Below, piece by piece: positions 46,850-58,304 of a DNA stretch of 64,000 nt. Position 1 is the first letter of the stretch, and every line of letters starts with the position of its first letter. Where the stretch lies: positions 156,986,971-157,050,970 of the forward strand of contig NC_081411.1 of assembly GCF_030272615.1 (NCBI RefSeq), in the 5' to 3' direction. The notes below the pieces were generated by a model. It worked only from the letters and a program-made list of their open reading frames with translations. It was not told the origin of the DNA and ran no database searches. The translations under genes and the position numbers were made by a program. This DNA comes from Cryptomeria japonica. Its lineage: Eukaryota; Streptophyta; Pinopsida; Cupressales; Cupressaceae.

Positions 46850-47747
46850 TGTTGGCATTGAGTTGTCATTGATGTCAACTGGTAGGGTATGTCAACCCAG
46901 TATGAAGAAGATTGAACCGATATAAATGAGATTAACATGAAGGTATGTCAACTGGAATGATGGAAGTCAAGAAGATATTAAGATTGTCAGTGACATCACC
47001 GATAAGAGGTGATATGAAGTGGTGTGTTGGCATGACAAGTTATAATTGGTATGTAGACTGGTTGTTTTCTTATGATAATGTTAGTGACAAAGAGATCACA
47101 AAACCACCGGATGTCAAGTTGAGCTACTGATGTAGTGTATGCTGTCGAATAGCAGTAGAAGAAGGTTTCACCAGTAAGGACTTGTGCCAATATGAGTTTG
47201 TTGAATTCTCAAACTGACCCTCTATCGGTGAGCTAAGTGTATGTTGATGTGCAACCACATGGACCTGAGGTGGCAAGCATGCAAATTTCAGTGAACTTTC
47301 CATCGACATGGTTGTTGGAGCAGTTAATCGACATTAAATGAAACTACCACAAATCACGGGTCAACAACAGATTAATGCGGCTTGAGGATGAATGAATGAC
47401 AGAGGAATATTGGGGAGTTGTTGGTTCCTGGATTGAAGCAAGGAAATCAGATTGGAATAGGACCTCGAGAAGGAAAGAACTGGGTCATAAATGAGTTGAC
47501 AGATTTCAAGGCCAGAAATAATGATCTGGTTTTCTATTTTTGGCAAACATACTTTGAACAGGTGGAAAATGCGTGATGGTTTATTCCTCCAAGGCAGGTG
47601 TGTGATTGAAGGCGGATTGGATCAGATTAGATGTAGATTTGGTCGGTAGAAGGAAACCCTAGCCACCCTCTATTTTAATTGATTCTTGGTAGGAAAAATT
47701 CAGTTTAAGTATGAGGACCTAGGATAGATATTTGCAGTTAATGAAGG
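46850..47747 (+). repeat. Copia-4 5' LTR, first part
   Basis: Starts TGTTGGCATTGAGTTGTC and ends at the GAAGG target site of Copia-2 (47743-47747). No coding sequence. Confidence 0.7.
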
Positions 47748-49245
47748 TGTTGGCAATATTACATTATAAGGATATTGAGAAGGTTCTTGATGATTATGGA
47801 CATAACTGATTAAAGATGTTTTACTATCTTGATATTATTATTTTGTCATTGATGTCAAGAAATTGATTTTCTAATTCAGTATGATGTTGCCATATCTTGA
47901 GACATATGATATGAAGATTATAGAGTAGTCGGTAAAGACATAGGAAAGATCATGATGAATAAGGGGATAAGATATTCAATGGGCAACTACTACTGAGATA
48001 GACAATGATGAGATCTTGATGTTTTAGATTGTTTTAACATCATACATATGTTGTAAAATGTAAAGGTTAATACTATACTATGTTATCAGGCAAGGAACCT
48101 AGTTGGTAAACCCTAAGGAACCTAGTCGATAAACCCTAAGGTTATCGCAGTCAGTTAATGAAGATAGAATGTCTACCGAGTGAAGTTAAGTATTCACCAA
48201 GTTGTAACCGAGCTATAACAGAATGCATTAAATGTTTACATGTGATATTTAATGAAAGAAGCTGATGAGCTGGAGCGGATCAATGATTGGTAAGCCGTGG
48301 AAGAAGTTTGTTAATGAATCTAAGGCAATGGAAAGTCGGCAAGAAGATCTACAGCTCAGATTGAACTGCATTACCCTAACACAAGTTCCAAGGTGAATAT
48401 GCAAGTTCCAAGGCGGGGTAAAATGTTTTCAGATCGAAAGATACAATGAACTTGGACAAGATTGAAGATTCGATGGCTATGATTGATCATGGGAAATGTG
48501 ATCAAGGAGATTAAGTGGTTAAAAGATTGTTTATAAATAAGAAACTATTGATAAACAAAGTATGCAGGCAAGTGTATGCACAGGGATGCTACATAGTGAT
48601 TACAAAGCATAGAAACTTGAAGACCTATTAGAATAATAGAGTATTGATGCCCAGCAGATAGACAAGATTAGTTCTATGTCTAGATTGTATTGAGCAAATA
48701 GGAATCTGCTTTAGCATTTTAGATGTGAAGTTGAAGATAGATTGTATTACTGTTATTTTGTGAAAGTGACAGGAAATCTCTTAACCGAGTGGACTTAATA
48801 GTCTTATATGTAAATCCTCTAACAAGGTGACATTCTGATTGAGTGTTTCAAATCCTTTGACAAGGTCACTTCTAACAAAGTGAAGATCCTAACAGATCTG
48901 AGGGAAATCCCTTAACCGGGTCACATCTAGCAATGTGTTTGTAATCTTTAATAGGATTTGCTTTTAACCAAGCATACTCTAGAAGAGTATATTTCTTAGT
49001 GGGTCCAAAATCCCACAATGGTTTTTCCCTATTTGGGTTTCCACGTTAAATTTGGTGTTATGAGGTTTATATTGTTCATATGCTTTTGAGTTTGCATGTT
49101 TGACAATTTTTGGTTATATGACTGATATATATGTTATCGAGGTTGAATCTGATTTTTTTATGGATGATTAAGTTTATATGATTCACCCCCCCCCTCATCT
49201 TGTTGGCTATTGGATCTATACTTATATTAAGTATCAAAACTATTT
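47748..49245 (+). repeat. 5' LTR of Copia-2
   Basis: Longer than its partner because of two local duplications: a 23-bp unit aaggaacctag...aaccct at 48092-48114/48115-48137, and a duplicated 'caagttccaagg' near 48378-48412. The R-like region (48780-48990) has degenerate 'aaatccyttaaccgggtcac' units. Confidence 0.93.
48532..48538 (+). promoter_or_regulatory. Candidate TATA box of Copia-2
   Basis: TATAAAT in TTTATAAATAAG, preserved in the 3' LTR at 54677. It lies upstream of the R-like repeats, a reasonable place for the promoter. Confidence 0.4.
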
Positions 49246-49247
49246 AT

Positions 49248-49260
49248 TGGTATCAGAGCT
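49248..49260 (+). promoter_or_regulatory. Primer-binding site of Copia-2 (tRNA-iMet)
   Basis: TGGTATCAGAGCT, two bases after the LTR. Confidence 0.9.
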
Positions 49261-49278
49261 TTGGACTCCGAAAGGAAA

Positions 49279-49305
49279 GTTTAAAGGCACTTGAGTTAAA
49301 GATCC
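49279..49305 (+). promoter_or_regulatory. Leader motif of Copia-2
   Basis: GTTTAAAGGCACTTGAG then TTAAAGATCC, five bases before the probable Gag ATG at 49310. It is the plus-strand version of the N1/N2/Copia-3 motif. Confidence 0.45.
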
Positions 49306-49309
49306 AAAG

Positions 49310-50308
49310 ATGTATAAGAGGGATGCACCTAAGCTGAATAAGTCAAGTTTCTCTTCATGACAGAAAAGGATGAAGCTACATCTATCAAGAGTCCGAGAAT
49401 ATGCTATATACTATCTGGAGAATGATTTTGTTGCACCGAGCACCTATCCATTAACTATGGAAGAGATAAAGGTGAAGCAAGAACATATTCAAGCAATGAT
49501 TGAAATAGCATCTGCATTGACCGATTATGAGTTTAATGATCTAGAAGGCTGCAATGATGCAAAGGCAATGTGGACTAATCTCATATCTGTATATGGAGGA
49601 GATGAACATGTTCAAAGAGAAAAAGTTGATAGTTTAAGAGGACAACTTGAATCTATGAGAATGAATGAAGGTGAGAACATAACCCAGTACAGTACAAGAC
49701 TAAAGGAGATTGTAAATCAAATCAAAGGAGCAGGAGGAACTATTGAAGAAAAGGATGTGACAAGTAAGTTGTTAAGAGCCCTTCTACCTGCCTATGCAAT
49801 CAGAGTCTCTGCAATCAATGAATTGAGGTCTATACCTAATATGCCAGTTTCCTTGGATGCTACTATTGGTAAGCTACATGCATTTGAGTTAAGTAATTTT
49901 GATAACAGTGGGTCATTGGTAAATAAAGTTGAATCTGCATTTAGTTCTTTTCATCTAAATGAATCTAATGATTACAATGAAAGAAAGTATAAGTACTCTG
50001 AAGGAGATCACAGTGGAGAAAGTGAAAGATTTCGGAAGAACATGGAGGAGGTACACAAACTGTATGAAGAAATCAGAAAGAAAGAAGAGTTTGAAGCACT
50101 ATTGGCCAAAAGGTTACCAAGAGGCAAAGATAAGTATAAAGGAAAACTACCTTTGAAATGTTTGAATTGTGATAAGATTGGACATATGGCTTCTAACTGT
50201 CCTAACAAAGATTTCACTGAAAAGAGAGATTACCAAGATGACAGACAAAAAAAAATCATTACAGAGGACACCGAGACTTCAGAAGAAGAGATAGAAAGAC
50301 ATGCTTAA
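49310..50308 (+). pseudogene. Copia-2 Gag
   Basis: I take ATG 49310 (MYKRDAPKLNKSSFSS) as the start, since a TGA at 49358 stands where the conserved Trp of Gag is expected; the long open frame starts at the internal Met 49370. UBN2-type region to about residue 200 (ALTDYEFNDLEGCNDAKAMW), a coiled segment (EEVHKLYEEIRKKEEFEAL), and one zinc knuckle CLNCDKIGHMASNC near 50158. A one-base deletion near 50306 shifts the frame before protease. Confidence 0.9.
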
Positions 50309-50370
50309 TTGCTGATGAGGAATCTGATGATGATAAATCAGATGAAACTGATACAGAAGAAGTTGTTTAT

Positions 50371-53300
50371 GTGGCTATCAAGGATGGATCGGATAAAGAA
50401 AGGTATGAAGAAAAATACCTAATATCTCACATAAACACTAATGATTCTTGGATTATAGATAGTGGATGCTCACATCATATGACAGGAGATAAACACAAGT
50501 TTGTTATGTTAGAACATTATGATGGAGGCTATGTTAGATTTGGTAATGATGCACCATGTCCGATGAGAGGTAAAGGATCCATAACACTTCTTGATAAAGC
50601 AAGATGCAATGATGTTTATTGGGTTGAAGGTTTGAAATACAATTTGTTAAGTGTAGCACAGTTAAACAACACAGGTTACCGAATAGAATTTCAGAAAGGA
50701 ATTGTCAAAGTTTATGACAAGAATGGAAAGTTAGCTGCTACCGGGACACAAAAAAAAGGTAATACATTTCACCTTGACTCAACTCGCAATAAGTGTTTGC
50801 ATGCAAAGATTGATAATACCTGGTTATGGCACAAAAGGTTTTGTCATGTTAATTTTGATAATCTGATCAAGATAAGTAAGAAGCATAGAGTAAGAGGTCT
50901 ACCGAGTCTTGAAAAACCTGAGAATGCTATGTGCCGAGGATGTTAGGTGGGTAAAATGACAAGATCAAGCTTTACAAGTAAGTCCTACACTTCTAAGGGA
51001 ATTTTAGATCTTGTGCACACTGATCTTTGTGGTCCTATGAAAGTTCAAAGTTATTATGGTGATAAGTATTTCATATTATTTGTAGATGATTATTCAAGGA
51101 TGATGTCAGTAATGTTTCTAAAAGAAAAATCAGAAGCTTTTCAAATGTTTAAGTGGTACAAGGCTAGAGTTGAAAATGAAACAGGAAGACAACTGAAATG
51201 TCTTAGATCAGATAGAGGAGGAGAGTTCACATCTAATGAGTTCAACCTATTTTGCAATGATCATGGTATTAAAAGACAAGCCTCTGCACCGAGAACTCCA
51301 TAGCAGAATGGAATAGCTGAAAGAAGAAACAGATCTATTGTGGATTGTGCTAGAACACTAATGATTGAGAAGAAAGTTCCACAAACATTTTGGAGAGAAG
51401 CAATAAGCATAGTTGTTTACACCTTGAACCGAGTTCAATTGAAGAAAGGTACTTTGAAAACACCTTATGAAATCTGGTATGGCAAGAAACCTAATGTAAG
51501 TTACTTTAAGATCTTTGGAAGTAAATGCTATGTTCATAAAGATGATAGAAATGGAAAGTTTGATTAGAAAAGTGAAGAAGGAATATTTCTAGGATATTCT
51601 TCTAGAAGAAAAGCATTTAAATGTCTGATCAAATCATCCAACAAAATAGTAGAAAGTGCAAATGTGAAAATTGATGAATTTGTAGAAAGAATTGATGAAG
51701 GGAATTCCAAAGAACCAGAAGACTATGATGAATTTGTCTATGTGCAACCGAGAAGTCCTACCGAGATAACTATTGAAGGAAATGAAGAAGATATCCAGTT
51801 ACTGAGTGATGAAGAAGATCATACAGAGCCTACCGAGCCTGTATTAGCCAAGTATGTCAGAAGACACCATGCACCAAGTCAGATTATAGTAGATAAGGAT
51901 GATCTAGTGATGACAAGGAACAAACTGAGATAGAACACATGTTTGATATCTAAATTTGAACCGAGAATTGTGAAAGAGGCATTTAATAGTGAAGATTGGA
52001 TAAATGCTATGACAGAAGAGATTGATCAAATCAAGAAGAATGACACATGGACACTGGTCCCAAGACCGAAGGACAAAAATGTAATCGGTACAAAGTGGAT
52101 CTTTAGAAACAAGCTAAATGAAAAAGGAGAGGTCATTCGGAACAAAGCAAGATTAGTTTGCAAAGGTTATGCCCAAGAAGAAGGAATTGATTATGGTGAG
52201 ACTTTTGCACCTGTTGCTAGACTTGAAGGAGTAAGAACATTGCTGGCATATACTACTTTCAAGAACTTCAAGGTATATCAAATGGATGTCAAATCTGCAT
52301 TTCTGAATGGAATACTAGAAGAAGAAGTTTTCATTGAACAACCTGAAGGATTTGTTGAAGACAATAATAAAGATCAGGTATGTAAATTGAACAAAGCTTT
52401 ATATGGTCTGAAACAAGCACCTAGAGCATGGTATAAAAGATTGCACTCTTATTTGATTAAGATTGGTTTTATAAGGACAAGTGAGAACAACAACATGTAC
52501 ATGAAGAATGATGAAAATGGAATACTAATCTCAGCCATATTTGTTGATGATATTATATTTTGTGGAAATAACTCTTTATGCAAGAACTTTGGAAATGAAA
52601 TGAGCAAAGAATTTTAGATGTCATTAATCGGCGAGATAAAGTATTTTATAGGCTTACAGATACTACAAATGAAAAATGAGATTTCCATTACTCAATCCAA
52701 GTACATAAAGGAAATCTTGAAGAAATTTGGAATGGAGGATTCAAAGCCAGTAAGTACTCCTATGACTACCAGCTGCAAACTATCAAAGAATGATGAATTT
52801 GCATCTGTTGATGAGACAAGTTCTACCAATCCATGATTGGAAAACTACAATATGTTGTTCACAGTAGGCCAGATATAGCACATGTAGTAGGTATTGTTGC
52901 AAGATTCTCTGCAGATCCTAAGGAAATACACATGACGGCAATCAAAAGAATTTTAAGATACTTAAAAGGCACTAAAGATTATGGCTTAGTATATCAGAAA
53001 GGAAATGATTTTGATTTAAAAGTTTATACTGATGCTGATTGGGCAGGCAACATTGATGACAGAAAAATCACAAGTGGAGGAGCTTTCTTCTTAGGAGAAA
53101 GACTAGTGAGTTGGCTTAGCAAGAAACAAGGATGTGTTTCTCAGTCAACAGCTGAAGCTGAATATGTTGCAGCAGCACTGAATTGTACCAACATTGCATG
53201 GATCGAACAATTGTTGGAAGGTATAAATGAGAGAGTTACCGAGCCAGTAACTATATTCTGTGACAATACTAGTGCCATTAATATTTCAAAGAACCCTGTT

Positions 53301-53495
53301 ATGCACTCTAAGACAAAGCACATATCTATCAAATATCATTATCTTAGAGAAGAAGCTCAAGAGAAGAGAGTAGTGTTGGAATATATTAACACAAAGGAGC
53401 AAATAGCTGATATCTTCACCAAGCCACTACCAAAGGACACTTTTGAATATCTTAGAAGTAAGTTAGGGGTCCTACCCCTATCTTCTACTCATTGA
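50371..53495 (+). pseudogene. Copia-2 Pol (protease, integrase, RT, RNase H)
   Basis: Protease WIIDSGCSHHMTGD. Integrase: LWHKRFCHVNF zinc segment, [72 protein letters not shown]. RNase H: VYTDADWAGNIDDRK and QSTAEAEYVAA, ending HYLREEAQEKRV...IADIFTKPLP. In-frame TAG at 50944, 51301, 51565, 51931 and 52615, plus a frameshift near 52833. All visible catalytic residues of integrase, RT and RNase H are kept, so damage is by nonsense and frameshift only. Confidence 0.93.
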
Positions 53496-53740
53496 CCGAG
53501 TTCGGTGAAAGCATCACTTCGATGACTCTATTGAATATCTTTTGGGGAGTTGATGCTGGAGTGATACACTTTAGAATGTTTTTTTGAAAGTGTACTGGAA
53601 TAATACAGAGAATAATATAGGGAACAGGAATTATAATCAAATGCTTTGACCGAGACTCAGTTGATACACAATAGCAGGAAATGACTTCTTATAGAAAGAA
53701 ACTATGTTTTAGTTCTTTTTCTTTTTTGGCATTGTTGTCA

Positions 53741-53810
53741 AAGGGGGAGAAGACGTACCTAGGGGGAGAAGACCTAAAAGGGGAGAAGACCTACCTAGGG
53801 GGAGAAGACT
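53741..53810 (+). repeat. Array of polypurine-tract-like units in Copia-2 3' region
   Basis: Four units of 18-21 bp on the theme gggggagaagacctaccta, 115-195 bp upstream of the true polypurine tract. It begins with the conserved GTCAAAGGGGGAG (53737-53749). Confidence 0.8.
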
Positions 53811-53923
53811 AGGAGAAAAATAGAAGAGAAGTCTAATGAATGGGGGAGACCATTTCAGCATTTCAGAATCACAACAATCTGAATCTTTTAAAGGTCAAAT
53901 CAATTGGTTTTGTCATCAATGCC

Positions 53924-53935
53924 AAAGGGGGAGAT
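53924..53935 (+). promoter_or_regulatory. Polypurine tract of Copia-2
   Basis: AAAGGGGGAGAT against the 3' LTR start TGTTGGC. Confidence 0.9.
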
Positions 53936-55393
53936 TGTTGGCAATATTACATTATAAGGATATTGAGAAGGTTGTTGATGATTATGAACATAACTGATTA
54001 AAGATGTTTTACTATCTTGATATTATTATTTTGTCATTGATGTCAAGAAATTGATTTTCTAATTCAGTATGATGTTGCCATATCTTGAGACATATGATAT
54101 GAAGATTATAGAGTAGTCGGTAAAGACACAGGAAAGATCATGATGAATAAGGGGATAAGATATTCAATGGGCAACTACTACCGAGTTAGACAATGATGAG
54201 ATCTTGATGTTTTAGATTGTTTTAACATCATACATATGTTGTAAAATGTAAAGGTTAATACTATATTATGTTATCAGGCAAGGAACCTAGTTGGTAAACC
54301 CTAAGGTTATCGCAGTCGGTTAATGAAGATAGAATGTCTACCAAGTGAAGTTCAATATTCACTGAGTTGTAACCAAGCTATAACATAATGCATTAAATGT
54401 TTACATGTGATATTTAATGAAAGAAGCTGATGAGCTGGAGTGGATCAATGATTGGTAAGCCATGGAAGAAGTTTGTTAACGAATCTAAGGCAATGGAAAG
54501 TTGGCAAGAAGATCTACAACTCAGATTGAACCGCATTACCCGAACACAAGTTCCAAGGTGGGGTAAAACATTTTCAAATCAAAAGATACAATGAACCTGG
54601 ACAAGATTGAAGATCTAATGGCTATGATTGATCATGGGAAATGTGATTAAGGAGATTAAGTGGTTAGAAGATTGTTTATAAATAAGAAACTGTTGATAAA
54701 CAAAGTATGTGGGCAAGTGTATGCACAGGGATGCTACATAGTGATTACCGAGCATAGAAGCTTGAAGACCTGTTAGAATAACATAGTATTGATGCCCAAC
54801 AGATAAACAAGATTAGTTCTATGTCTAGATTGTATTGAACAAATAGGAATCTGCTTTAGCATTTTAGATGTGAAGTTGCATATAGATTGTATTACTGTTA
54901 TTTTGTGAAAGTGACAGGAAATCTCTTAACCGAGTGGACTTAACAGTCTTATATGTAAATCCTCTAACAAGGTGACATTCTGATTGAGTGTTTGAAATCC
55001 TTTGACAAGGTCACTTCTAACAAAGTGAAGATCCTAACAGATCTGAGGGAAATCCCTTAACCGGGTCACATCTAGCAATGTGTTTGTAATCTTTAACAGG
55101 ATTTGCTTTTAACCGAGCATACTCTAGAAGAGTATATTTCTTAGTGGGTCCGAAATCCCATAGTGGTTTTTCCCTATTTGGGTTTCCATGTTAAATCTAG
55201 TGTTATGAGGTTTATATTGTTCTTATGCTTTTGAATTTGCATGTTTGATAGTTTTTGGTTATATGACTGATATATATGTTACCGAGGTTGAATATTATGT
55301 TTTTATGGATGATTAAGTTTATATGATTCACCCCCCGCCCTTTGATCTTGTTGGCTATTGGATCTGTACTTATATTAAGTATCAAAACTATCC
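53936..55393 (+). repeat. 3' LTR of Copia-2
   Basis: 1458 bp; it lacks the two duplications of the 5' LTR. It keeps ATGATTCACCCCCC near its end. Confidence 0.93.
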
Positions 55394-55398
55394 GAAGG

Positions 55399-56194
55399 GT
55401 GAAATAGAGAGTGAAATTTTTGTCTGAGAGCCGAAGAGAAAAATGCTAGAAGTGTTTGTGAGTGAAGATTACTCTGGTAAGGAGAAGTAGGGTAAACCGA
55501 TGTAAGGAACAAACAAACAAAGGAAGCATCGAATATAGAGGTAACAAATTGAAAGTAGCAGTACCTGATAGAGAGTGATCAAGGGTGATTTTGAATTCAA
55601 TAGAATAGAGGAAGAGGATATTAAGAAGAGTTAGAACCAACAAAAAGGCTAAGTTAAAGTGTGTGTTGAGTTGATACAAACTGGTAAGATAAAAACCAAT
55701 AGTGCAAAGCTTTGAAGGATTGTAAAACTTAATTTGTAACAAGGATCTTATTTGTACATTTGAGTTTTCATATTGTTTTCACTAAGTATGTGCTTAGTGG
55801 AGGGGTTGTAACTCCTTTAGGTTGTAGCCTATAAATTATGTAGGGCTTGGTGCTCCTTTGAGTTGGTGCTCATAAATCAGGGGTTGGTGCCCTAAAATTT
55901 GTAATCAGATCTTTTCATTGTGAGGCTGGATTGGAGCAGAAGATCTCCAATAGCTATTCTCACTGAGGTTTTTTTCACATTGGGTTTTCCTCGTATATCT
56001 AGTGTTGTGTGTTGCATATTCATGTGTGTATTGTATTAATCTTTTAGATATTACTCCCACACTCCTTGTTTGTATTGCCTTGGTAACCGGTCTGCATTTT
56101 GTTTATTTCATATTGAACCTGTATAGCTCAGATTAATTATAAATTGTTGAAATCACTGATTCACCCCCCTCTAAGTGATCCATTGTGTCTAACA
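55399..56194 (+). repeat. Copia-4 5' LTR, second part
   Basis: Resumes after the target duplication. It has 'ttttcacattgggttttcctcg' near 55973, TGATTCACCCCCCTCTAAGT near 56156, and ends CTAACA. Degenerate 'ttggtgctc' units occur at 55780-55890. Confidence 0.75.
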
Positions 56195-56196
56195 AT

Positions 56197-56209
56197 TGGT
56201 ATCAAAGCC
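56197..56209 (+). promoter_or_regulatory. Primer-binding site of Copia-4
   Basis: TGGTATCAAAGCC; one mismatch (A for G) to the initiator-Met site. Confidence 0.8.
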
Positions 56210-56279
56210 TAGGTTCCCTATTGTGTCAAAGCTTTCTCTAGCTTTGGTAGATCCTGTCAAGTGTTCACAATCACAAGAA

Positions 56280-58304
56280 ATGAATCAGCCTCCTCAAAAT
56301 CCCCCATGTTTGATGGTGTCAACTATGCCTTTTGGAGTAGAAGAATGGAAACCTATTTGTCCTCTCTAAGTTGTGATGTATGGATGTTGGTTGTTAATGG
56401 CTACATAGTTCTTAATTATCCTCCTACTGATCTAGATGGTAAGAAGGAAGATGAGAACAATGCTAAGACAAAGAATGTTATTCTTAGTGGGTTATTTGAT
56501 AATGAGTTTTTTAAGGTCATGCACTACTCATCTGCAAAAGAAACTTGGGATAAGTTGCAAAAGATATTTGAAGGTGATGCTAAAGTCAAGGAGGCTAAGT
56601 TACCAACATTGAGAGCACAACTTGAGGGTTTGAAGATGAGAGATGAAGATATCATTACTGACTATCTCCAAAGGATTGATGAAAAAACAAACACCATTAG
56701 AGGGCTTGGAGAAGAAATAAAAGATGAGGCGGCAGTGAGGAAAGTACTTAGATCCTTCGCATCTAAGTGTAATACAAAAATTTTCAGCAATAGAAGAAGA
56801 AAAATATCTGAAAGTCTTTACAATGGATGAGTTGTATGGTTCTCTAACTACTTATTAAATGAGGACAGCCAGTACTGAGGCTGTGAAGAAAGAAACTACA
56901 TTCAAAACATCAAGAAAAGAAAAAGAAGAGTATGCTCATGATGGAACCAGTGAAGACTCTGATGATATCATGGCAAACTTTGTTAGAAGTCTCAAGATGG
57001 GTTCAGGAAAATACAAAGGCAAGATGCCCCTAAAGTGTTTCAACTGTGGAAAGATTGGACATTTTGCTGCTAAATGTCTATATGGTGATAAGAATGAAGA
57101 TGATCAATCAAGTGGTAGTAGATCATATGGTAAGGATGGGAAGAAGAATGTCTACCAGTATGGTAAAAGAGGTAATCAAAAGCATAACAATCTTTATACA
57201 CATGAAAATTATACCACCGATGAGGAGAGTGTCTCAAATGATTGTTGCATTGAAGATGAAGTTAGTGCAACCCTTTTCATGGCTCAAGAGGTTCTCGTAC
57301 CTAAAGAAGAAGAAGAGGAAGATAAAGAAGGAGAAGTAGATCTAGAAGAAGAGCTCATCAGTGCCTATGAAGAGCTAAAGAAAACAAGAAGAGATCTGAA
57401 GAAGGTGAAATAGGTTGCAGCTGAAGAACAAGAGATGTTGGAAAAAGCTCATGAAGAGTCCAAGAAAATAATTGCAAATCTAAAAATTAAATAGTAAGAA
57501 GCCAAGAGGATCTGGAAGTTACCAACACTGTCTTGAGTAACAAGGAGAAGGAGCATCAAAACCTAGAAGAATAAATTGTCAAACTCTGGAAGGAATTAGA
57601 GAAAAGTAAGGAAGAAATGAAAGTGAGAAGCAGATATGAAGGCAACAATGAAGCTTTAGACAAGATGTTGAGAAAATATAATTAATATAAGGATACTAGT
57701 GGCTTAGGATTTGAAGAGGGTCAAAGCTCAAAAAGAAAAGACACATCTAGCAAGGAGATATTGTTTACTTCTTCAAATTAAGGTGAAGAGAAGAATACAT
57801 TCACAGTAAGAAAAGATACTGGTAAGAAGACATATACAGATGTTGTTAAGAATCATCACACAAATCGGTATACACAATCAACGAACCAGAGACCATACTC
57901 AATGCATCGACATACAGATCTAAGGAGAAATACACAGGCTGATCATGAAGGATTCACCAGAGTTAGCAACATGAAAAGAAGACCCCTGGTGAGGCAGTCA
58001 TTTGTAGGACCAAGACAATCTAACCGATATGTTCCAAAATTTCATGGTTATTGTCACTAGTGTAATAAGTTCGGTCATAGAATGGCAGACTGTAGGAAAA
58101 TTAAAGTAAACTCTAGTTTTGAAACTAGAAACTCATTTGCTACATTACAAAGTACAATTATCACTTGTTATAATTGCAATGAGTTTGGTCATAAGAGTTA
58201 TGAGTGTAGGAGAAATATGAAGATGTCCTACAAGAATGCTTTGGATACATCTTTTAATGCTAATGTAAACAGATGTTACAAGTGTCAAAATTTTGGTCAC
58301 ATAC
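56280..58304 (+). pseudogene. Copia-4 Gag, long form with coil and several zinc knuckles (cut at 58304)
   Basis: The ATG at 56280 (MNQPPQNPP) leads by a one-base shift into PMFDGVNYAFWSRRMETYL, the conserved Gag start; the longer open frame at 56261 begins with GTG. UBN2-type region to about 56830, zinc knuckle CFNCGKIGHFAAKC (57039), acidic coiled coil (57300-57500), a LGFEEGQSS motif (about 57710), then knuckles CHxCNKFGHRMADC (TAG at x), CYNCNEFGHKSYEC and a third cut after CYKCQNFGHIL. Stops include TAG at 57411 and 58038. Its coil-LGF-knuckle half matches the whole Gag-like ORF of N1. Confidence 0.85.

Larger units (their letters stand above)
47748..55393 (+). mobile_element. Copia-2, full-length but inactive Copia element
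   Basis: 7.6 kb, LTRs 47748-49245 (1498 bp) and 53936-55393 (1458 bp), target duplication GAAGG (47743-47747, 55394-55398). The LTR 3' ends read ACTATTT and ACTATCC rather than the usual CA. Pol order is Copia. It has the best preserved domains of the window, yet five in-frame TAG codons and two frameshifts disable it. Lineage is uncertain: the long LTR, AAAGGGGGAGAT tract and long leader/3' region recall SIRE-like elements. Confidence 0.95.

Noticed and set aside
46996-47546. Minus-strand ORFs of about 60 codons between Copia-3 and Copia-2
   Set aside because: Antisense open stretches within the first part of the Copia-4 LTR, without domains.
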